Assembly (NCBI RefSeq): GCF_010389155.1
Contig: NC_057768.1
Span: 1,293,501 to 1,357,500 of the forward strand
DNA from: Erigeron canadensis
Taxonomy: Eukaryota > Streptophyta > Magnoliopsida > Asterales > Asteraceae
Direction of reading: 5' to 3'
DNA length: 64,000 bases
Positions within the stretch are counted from its first letter, which is position 1. Each line of letters opens with the position of its first letter. A model generated the notes under the pieces. The model was not told where the DNA came from and ran no database searches. It was given only the letters and a program-made list of their open reading frames with translations. Made by a program: the position numbers and the translations under genes. Positions 57,408-64,000 of this stretch are shown one piece after another.

Positions 57408-59480
57408 CACCCGTAGTGATACCATGAGCCATGAGGGTTATCTTGAGGAGGAAAATCCTCTACGAAATCTAACAACTCAGTCAAGGAAAACCGGTGGCTA
57501 TGTTAATGCATATGTTAAATATATGTCGTTTTAGTTTTTTCTTTCTTGTGTTTGTTTATTTTTATTTTTAAATTCATTCAGTTTCTTGTGGTTTTTATCT
57601 ATGAATCAAATAAATTTAACTCTAAACAATATATAATAATATGTATTGGTTAATGGATGATGCAATGGAAGTTGTATATGTGGATGATGCCATTGACTTC
57701 ATCAGTGGTTATCCAAATCCACATCCTTATTCCAAGCTATTTCGGAGAAATGTTACTATTAATTAATTAACCAATAATTAACTTATGTTAAAAGTAAAAC
57801 GAGTATGGTACCTGCGTGTTGCAGCAGATAATATGGACAGGGTTTCTCATGTCACGATCACCTTGTTTTTTACTTTTGATTTTTGGAAAAGTTAGAAAGA
57901 TAAACAGGAGGGTGTTTGCTATAAGTATAGAATACGAAAGAGCAAGGGTAGAATATAATGAGTGTGTTATGACAAATAAGTAAGTTCGTATGTCTCAAAA
58001 GGTCTTAAACTTTCAACACAACCCAATAATATTTATAAAGGAATATAGATGGTCATAAATTTGTTTTCCTTTATACATCTAAGAAAGGTTTAAAAAGCAA
58101 GTTAAATACTTAATTTTGCTTTGGATTTCTATGAATATCAAATCGTAAATTGAGCTAAACATTATCATGGTGTTTTAATTAACACATTATTATGGTGTTT
58201 TTCAACATCTAAAGTTCAAATTTCACAGAGTAAATGTCTTAATTAAGGATGCTTTTGGATATAGTTAAAGATATTCGATCAAGTCGCATACATGTGAATC
58301 AAGGACTTAGGTATTATATATTTGTATGAAATTTGATTGATTTAATTAATGAGTGAATATCTTAATTAAATCATTTGAATGTTTTTGTTTGGAACTTTTG
58401 ATCTGTAAAAAATAACTTAGGCTGTGTTTTTTCTTTTTTAACAGCATTAATACAATAGCTTATATTAGTAACAAACGTTAGCAAGGAACTAGATGACTAA
58501 AATGCAAACAAAACTTTTAATTTATCAATTAAGTTGGGGGCCACTTCTAATATGGTTTTTGTATTCAGCATATAAAACAATAAATAAAACAATAATAAAG
58601 ACGTTCAAGAAAAAATAAAAGATATGAATTGTAATTAATAAAAACACAAAAATGTCGTTACCCTGTCATGTAACCTAAAATGAAAAACTCATGCGTTTTC
58701 TATTAAGTGAATTGGATTACTAAAGATATGTTTTAAAGTATTTGTTTAAACAAAAATCTATGCATGCATCGAATTCCTTATATTATATTGGACGATTATT
58801 GAATAGTTTCTTTGTATATACGAAATTAGTATCATTACCATGTCATCGATCATCAAGAAGTTTCAACTGCTCTTCTCTTAAATATATTGTTTACATACAA
58901 CATGTATATATAGTATTCAAAATAAACTTTTTTGGTGAGGAAATGACAAGATTTCTTACTAACTCAGCAATTATTAATTAGAGACCATTAGCTTAATTTA
59001 AAGTTTTTTTTGTTTCATGTATGAAGTCGGGGATCAACAGTTTAGAAATAATTTTCGTTAACATGCCACTGTACTTCTATATAAATAAAAAAGTAGTTGA
59101 ATCCGGTCAATTTTTTTTTTCAAAGTGAGTTTCGATTCACACAATTTAATTTAACCAGATATTTTCTGGAGCTTCAACTCCCTCCTTATGGAAAATATAT
59201 ATTTAAGATGAGAATCCAAGATTCGAATATGAGACCTTGGGTTAACTTGCCCCCGGAGCGGATTTAGAAGATACATGCATCTGACCACTAGGGTTTAAGC
59301 CAGTGGTTAATATAGTCATTGGCTGCACGTAATTTATGTAATAAAATTGGACCTTACATATCAAAAAGTTTATCTCCTAAATTTTATTTGAAATGCATGT
59401 ATAATTATTTAATGCACCTAAACTACAACTCTTAAAACCGCGTTTGACAATATTTTAAAAGGGGTTGGTGGGGAGGGGGT
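57408..59480. other. Intergenic stretch with a coding-like scrap
   Basis: At about 57657-57765 the plus strand reads DDAMEVVYVDDAIDFISGYP and on to PHPYSKLFRRN before a stop, which looks like a gene fragment I cannot name. At about 59195-59320 the minus strand has AACCACTGGCTTAAACCC and CATATTCGAATCTTGG, a SINE-like A/B-box pair. The rest shows nothing I can name. Confidence 0.4.
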
Positions 59481-59612
59481 CTTCGTATATTGTGACCGTT
59501 ATACCTCCTTTTAAAATTAGTTTTAGATGACATGTATCCATAGTCGCGCGTCGATTCATAACTTTTGACTCAACTCGAAAACTTGATTTTTGTTGTTATC
59601 TTAATACATTTA

Positions 59613-59904
59613 AGGGCGCGTTTGGTTTGCGGAATGTTTTTGGAAGGAATGGAATCTTTCAAAGGAATTGGAATCTGAAGGAATGGAATTTGACGGAATG
59701 TTTTTGATTTTTTGAAGATTTAAGTGAGAGACGGAATGAGTTTCCTTCCCCCATCCCAAGGAATGGAGATTCCATCAAATGAGGGAATGTTAACATTCCA
59801 ACGGAATGTGATTCTTCCATCTTTAACCAACCAAACACACTAAGGAATGGAATTCAATTCCAATTCCATCAGATTCCATCAAATTTTGTGAACCAAACGC
59901 GACC
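59613..59904. mobile_element. Tourist/Harbinger-like MITE, 292 bp, with paralogous empty site
   Basis: The ends GGGCGCGTTTGGTTTGCG and (complement) GGTCGCGTTTGGTTCAC are inverted repeats, and the interior is a run of GGAATGGAATT phrases. TTA flanks it at 59610-59612 and 59905-59907. The duplicated copy of the site near 61100 reads ATACATTTACTAAAATATTAC with a single TTA, confirming insertion and duplication. Confidence 0.85.
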
Positions 59905-60001
59905 TTACTAAAATATTACACATTCAGTAGTTTTTGTTGTTATTTGCCAGCTTATATATTCCACGTCGGAAATAATTAAAAAGAAAATAGAGTATTATAC
60001 T

Positions 60002-60281
60002 GGCTAATGATGAAACGAGTCACTTTTTAATGTTTTAGACTCTTTTATCAAGTTACTTCCATACAATATTCAAAACTGATAGTTGGTTCCTACAATAGAC
60101 ATTTGACCATACTTAGTTACATTTCCAGGCACTTAAGTATTTATCGGCTAATGATGGAACAAGTCACTTTTTAATGTTTTAGACTCTTTTACCAAGTTGC
60201 TTTCATACAATATCCAAAACTGATAGTTGGTTACTACAATAGACATTTGACCATACTTAGTTATATTTTCAGGCACTTATC
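60002..60281. repeat. 144-bp tandem duplication
   Basis: GGCTAATGATG(A/G)AAC(G/A)AGTCACTT starts copies at 60002 and 60146. Both run through CAATAGACATTTGACCATAC to CAGGCACTTA, differing at only a few positions. Confidence 0.9.
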
Positions 60282-60339
60282 CTATATATATATATATACA
60301 TATATATATATGTAAAAAACGTACAAAGTAGTTCTTCGG

Positions 60340-60953
60340 TTAATAGAGATACATCAATCGGTGGCAGTCCACGATTGGGTTTCATAACAAATTGGTTTGT
60401 GGTTTGTGGTGGTGGTAATGGTGAGAGCTTGGTAGTGGTTGGTTCCAATGGGGAAGCTCATCAATGCGGATTTTGCATTTTTAACCAACCCATCAACAGG
60501 TTTGCTTAGTTGTATACACCAAACGTTTTTTAATTCCACCGTCAAAAAATCAATGATGGTTTGCGAATTTTCGAAAAACCCATCAAACTTTTTATGGCAC
60601 GTGATCCCATTTAACGTAAGAAATTTGACGACATCAACCACAGGGATGGAACATGCAACAAATTTGCGTACTTTGGATCTATTCCACGAAAATTCTTGAG
60701 TATGGATGAAAACCACTAAAATGGACAAACCACAGGGACGAATCGTGCAATTACAAAGTTGTTTGTGGGTGGCAAATTACAAAACTGCCCTCCCGTGCAG
60801 CTCACGTGCGTCGACTTAACGGCTAAATAATAGCGTCGTTAGCCATAGGGACGTAACTTGCAAAGAATATGACAAGTTTGGACGGATTTGTTTAAAAAAA
60901 CTAACAGGGATGTAAACCACGAAAATGGGTAAACCACAGGGACGAATATGGGT
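60340..60953. other. Unresolved repeat-like region
   Basis: Phrases CCACAGGGACGAAT and AAACCACAGGG recur three to four times (60640-60950), the wording often seen in Mutator-like termini. A minus-strand frame of 124 residues at 60354-60728 has no recognisable domain and is not called. Confidence 0.3.
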
Positions 60954-61949
60954 CTTCGTATATTGTGACCGTTATTCCTCCTTTTAAAATTAGTTTTAGA
61001 CGACATGTATCCATAGTCGTGCGTCGATTTATAACTTTTGACTCGACTCGAAAACCTGATTTTTTGACTCGTGATTAGGAACGTATAAATTCATTATCTT
61101 AATACATTTACTAAAATATTACATATTCAGTATTTTCGAGTCATAAACTTATAATTTCTCTCTAAATTCGTAATAAAATGATCAAAATTACATTAATAAC
61201 ACACAAAATAATGTAGTAAAATAAATATAATATTTAATATATAATGATAGTATTAAACTACAACAATAATAGGTTTGCAACTTGTGATTCGGTCCAACTC
61301 CACAACGACTCGTAAGATTCTGGACAAAAACAATTCATCTAGCGAGTCGACTAGTTTATGGTGTAAATTTACTCGACTAGTAAAAGTTCACTTGTCACTC
61401 GTAAAAGTTTAAGAAGTATGTATCCAATTAGATAGTACCCAAGATCCAAGCAAAACGTTGCTCTAAAATTACTGGATGACGGCTTATATTTTGACTCTTT
61501 TCCACTACATCCCATTGATCAAGAAGAGAGGAATTGGCAATATGTTACTATATATGGTAACATCAATCATAATAAATGACACAGTTTTCTATGTCATTGC
61601 CAATTTTAACTTATTTTATTAGTATTAATCTAATCAAGAAATTGATTAAGTTTCTTGATAAGGCAATTTAGCATGGCAATCTTGAATTCTTGACCCACAA
61701 GCTTAATTGATTTTTTCCATGTAGTTACAGACCAATTGTTAGGATTTTAGCTAACCTGTTTTAGTTGATTTAAATAACCATGTGCTGAACTCACTTGACC
61801 CACACAATTTTAGAACACGCACAGTTATTATAAATTCGATATATGTATTTTGCATTCGCTTTCAACCATACACCACCAAATATGCATTGAGGTGTTGTAA
61901 AGTATAATAATATAAAACATGTTTGGTGCTATACAGTTAAAAGTTAGTG

Positions 61950-62110
61950 GTGTACATAGTGATAAGGCGTGCAGGTCTCATAAGAAACCCAGGTTCGAAC
62001 CTCGCTGGTAAACATCTTGGGATCATCAGGGAAAACGTCTAGTGAAGGGTCACAGAATATCAGTTTGCATACATCAAAACCAAAGGCTCGACTTTTCCTG
62101 AAAAGGGACC
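61950..62110 (+). mobile_element. SINE-like fragment upstream of the DUF1666 gene
   Basis: TAGTGATAAGGCGTGCAGG is A-box-like with a mismatch, and CCCAGGTTCGAACCTCG is a strong B box, 42 bases apart. The body includes CATCTTGGGATCATCAGGG. It ends about 120 bp before the DUF1666 start codon, so it may lie in that gene's promoter or leader. Confidence 0.5.
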
Positions 62111-62231
62111 CACTTCATTTACGCATAATTATCTTGGAAGCTTGTGGATGAAGGGGATTTAGAATAGAAAGAAACAAAGTACTCGTAGTACTTTATATGT
62201 TGATACTAAGCCATTCCAAAGTCTTTTAAGC

Positions 62232-64000
62232 ATGGCTATGCTTGCAAACTGTTGGCTTATAATTGAATGCTACTTGATCCCAGATGGTTATATGAAATGG
62301 TTTTTTCTAAGCTTTTATATCAATCCTTGTTTTCTTTTCTTCTGTCAAATTTACTTATGGATCAAAGCCATACAAAAATGGATCTTTCTCTTCATCTTTC
62401 TCCTTGGTCGATATTTATTTTTACCGCTCCTTGCATTTTTAAGACGTTTCTTGATCAAAACACATCCGTCTTCTGGGGTAAGTGATGGCAACACTGAAGT
62501 AGAAGATGAAGATGTGTGGTTTGAAGAAACTGATTCATATAGTTCTTCGAGTACTTCTTCTAGGATCTTGTTCTTACACTATGAGGAATCTTATAAAATT
62601 CCTAACATCGCCTTCAGTAATGTTCTCGAGTCAGTTGATCAAGAAACAATATATGTACACTCAAGTTCTGACCTTGATGAGGAAATAACATGTTCTTCTG
62701 GTTGTAGCTCACCAACGAGTTCTTACTCTTTTGGTAGTCGTAGGGGCATGGAGGTAACGCCTTCAACCACCCCTTCGTCGTCATACACTTTACCGGATAC
62801 TTTACTAGAGTATCCAGAGGTTGCTAACGTTGATGAAGCCCAGAAAGGGTTAACGGGTAATAGTCTAGCCCATTCTGTTTTTTATACTTGGTAGAAATGT
62901 TTAAAGATTTTAATACATTGTCTAATGTTTGCCTCTAAATATATGGTTATTGTTGTATAGATTTTCTTACTCCCTTATTAGTAGTTAAACCTGATGAAGA
63001 AGAAAAAGATTCATTCTACAAGTTGTACAACGAAAGAATGAGTTGGTTTGATCTTCTTAGCCAAGAACGATCATGTGGACTAAGTGAGCGCCTTCATATT
63101 CTTGAGTTTTTAGGTTACATTTTATCATTGATGCATCTTTTTGTATACTTTGTTACTAATTAGGAGAACATTTTTATTGTTGTAGATGCATTACTAGCAA
63201 AGACAGAGCATTCGGCTAGTGAAAAGAGAATTATAAGGAGCTTAGAAAGTGACATTGAGATGGTATATGTAGCTCAATCATGCTTGTCATGGGAAGCACT
63301 CCATGATCAATACAGAAAGCTTGAAGGCATAATTGATTCTTGCAATGATGTCACTAATTGTGCATCTCCTTATGGCGCGCTATGCAGTGGTGCCTTTGTA
63401 AACAAACTTCAAAGGTTTCAAATTCTGCTAGAGAGGTTTATGGAGGACGAAATATTTGAGAAGGGAAAAAGGTATTGGAATTTTGTTAGAAAAAGGGCTT
63501 CCTACAAGAGCCTACTTCAAGTTCCTGATGTTTCAGGTATCGTAAATGTAATCTTTATAACATAATTAAGTACTGTATTAAGTTGGAGATATGACCCTCC
63601 TATATATATAAAGACCCAATATATAAGACACCATTACATGTTTCAGATTACTTCAATCTTAAATCATTAACCAATGTACAGAATTGATGCATGTAGCAAT
63701 GTCTAACTAATAGTCCTTATGGTTTTCAATATCAAACATTGTAAATTTTTTAGTTGATTAAAGTTTATTGAATCGGTTCTAACGTATTAAGCAGTAAACT
63801 ATACCTTTTGTGCTTTCACAATGATCTGGTCTTTTGTTCTTCAAGAAAGCGGGGGTAATGATACCAAAGGAAGGATCGGAGGTATGATGATTAGGGCAAC
63901 CGATGTGTTGAAAACCATAGAGAAATGCATCAAGACTTTCAAGTCATTTATTGAGATAGATGAGAAGAAACCATGGTGGAGAGCACACAACCGTCATTCA
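62232..64000 (+). CDS. DUF1666 family protein, 5' part (runs off the window)
   Basis: Exons 62232-62856, 62961-63083, 63186-63536 and 63846 to beyond 64000 join in frame. Borders are ACGG|GTAATA, ATAG|ATTTTC, CTAA|GTGAGC, GTAG|ATGCAT, TCAG|GTATCG and CAAG|AAAGCG. The N-terminus has two hydrophobic stretches (FLSFYINPCFLFFCQIYLWI and FLFIFLLGRYLFLPLLAF), then a long acidic, Ser-rich linker. The conserved block includes MVYVAQSCLSWEALHDQYRK, FQILLERFMEDEIFEKGKRY and YKSLLQVPDVS, which I recognise as the plant DUF1666 ('ribosomal protein L34Ae'-labelled) domain. The biochemical function is unknown, and the L34Ae label is not evidence of a ribosomal role. The C-terminus is missing. A SINE-like fragment lies just upstream. 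Confidence 0.85.

Larger units (their letters stand above)
59481..61130. repeat. Local direct duplication, copies at 59481-59930 and 60954-61130
   Basis: Both copies run CTTCGTATATTGTGACCGTT, CTCCTTTTAAAATTAG, ATGTATCCATAGTCG and ACTTTTGACTC. After the MITE in copy 1 they continue CTAAAATATTACA(C/T)ATTCAGTA. Copy 2 has about 35 extra bases near 61055-61090. The MITE is absent from copy 2. Confidence 0.85.

Noticed and set aside
60354..60728. 124-residue minus-strand frame
   Set aside because: Lies in repeat-like sequence with recurring CCACAGGGACGAA phrases; no domain recognised.
1..64000. CRISPR arrays, bacterial operons, rRNA genes, intact tRNA genes
   Set aside because: No spaced identical repeats of that kind, no operon structure; tRNA-like boxes belong to SINE heads without a cloverleaf that I could close.

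Overview
The window is nuclear DNA of a flowering plant. Genes carry spliceosomal introns, the sequence is AT-rich, and most of it is nested transposable elements. The repeat content (copia with an initiator-Met primer site, many small Helitrons, tRNA-derived SINEs, Mutator and PIF/Harbinger elements) suggests a eudicot, and I lean towards Asteraceae. That placement is recollection of repeat style, not something proven here.

Three host genes can be supported. (1) On the minus strand at 16493-18201 is a five-exon NIP aquaporin of the silicon-permeable NIP2/Lsi1 type. Its exons join without a break into 284 residues, with Gly-Ser-Gly-Arg filter residues and exactly 108 residues between the two NPA motifs. 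One intron uses a GC donor. (2) On the plus strand at 43160-46565 is a three-exon AVT1-like vacuolar amino acid transporter of 436 residues. Its first intron holds a 41-base copy of the true splice acceptor plus the start of exon 2. (3) From 62232 to the right edge are the first four exons of a DUF1666 family gene with an N-terminal hydrophobic region.

Layout: 1-9.7 kb, a solo LTR nested in a Mutator-like remnant, a Tourist-like MITE, Helitron debris with a broken helicase, and a foldback element filled with short repeats. 11-16.3 kb, a run of small Helitrons and a SINE with an exact 10-bp target duplication. 16.5-18.2 kb, the aquaporin. 18.5-23.1 kb, a MITE, a solo LTR with a paralogous empty site, and microsatellites. 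23.4-29.4 kb, a 6-kb Mutator-like element with about 195-bp terminal inverted repeats, a decayed transposase, a GRF zinc-finger second gene on the other strand, and a nested MITE of the same terminus family. 30.4-32.3 kb, Helitrons, one with a replication protein A-like fragment. 34.6-36.8 kb, a PIF/Harbinger element with a dead transposase. 37.3-42.1 kb, foldback MITEs in TA repeats, a Stowaway-like element and a Pack-MULE-like element. 43.2-46.6 kb, the transporter. 46.9-47.4 kb, a 525-bp palindrome. 47.6-49.5 kb, an unusual element bounded by inverted repeats and TTA that carries two small divergent genes and no transposase. 50.0-57.4 kb, a complete but mutated copia element. 59.5-61.1 kb, local duplications. 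62.2-64 kb, the DUF1666 gene.

The host genes are not functionally linked by position. The best candidate for something undescribed is the 1.84-kb two-gene element at 47624-49463. All coordinates and identities were read by eye.
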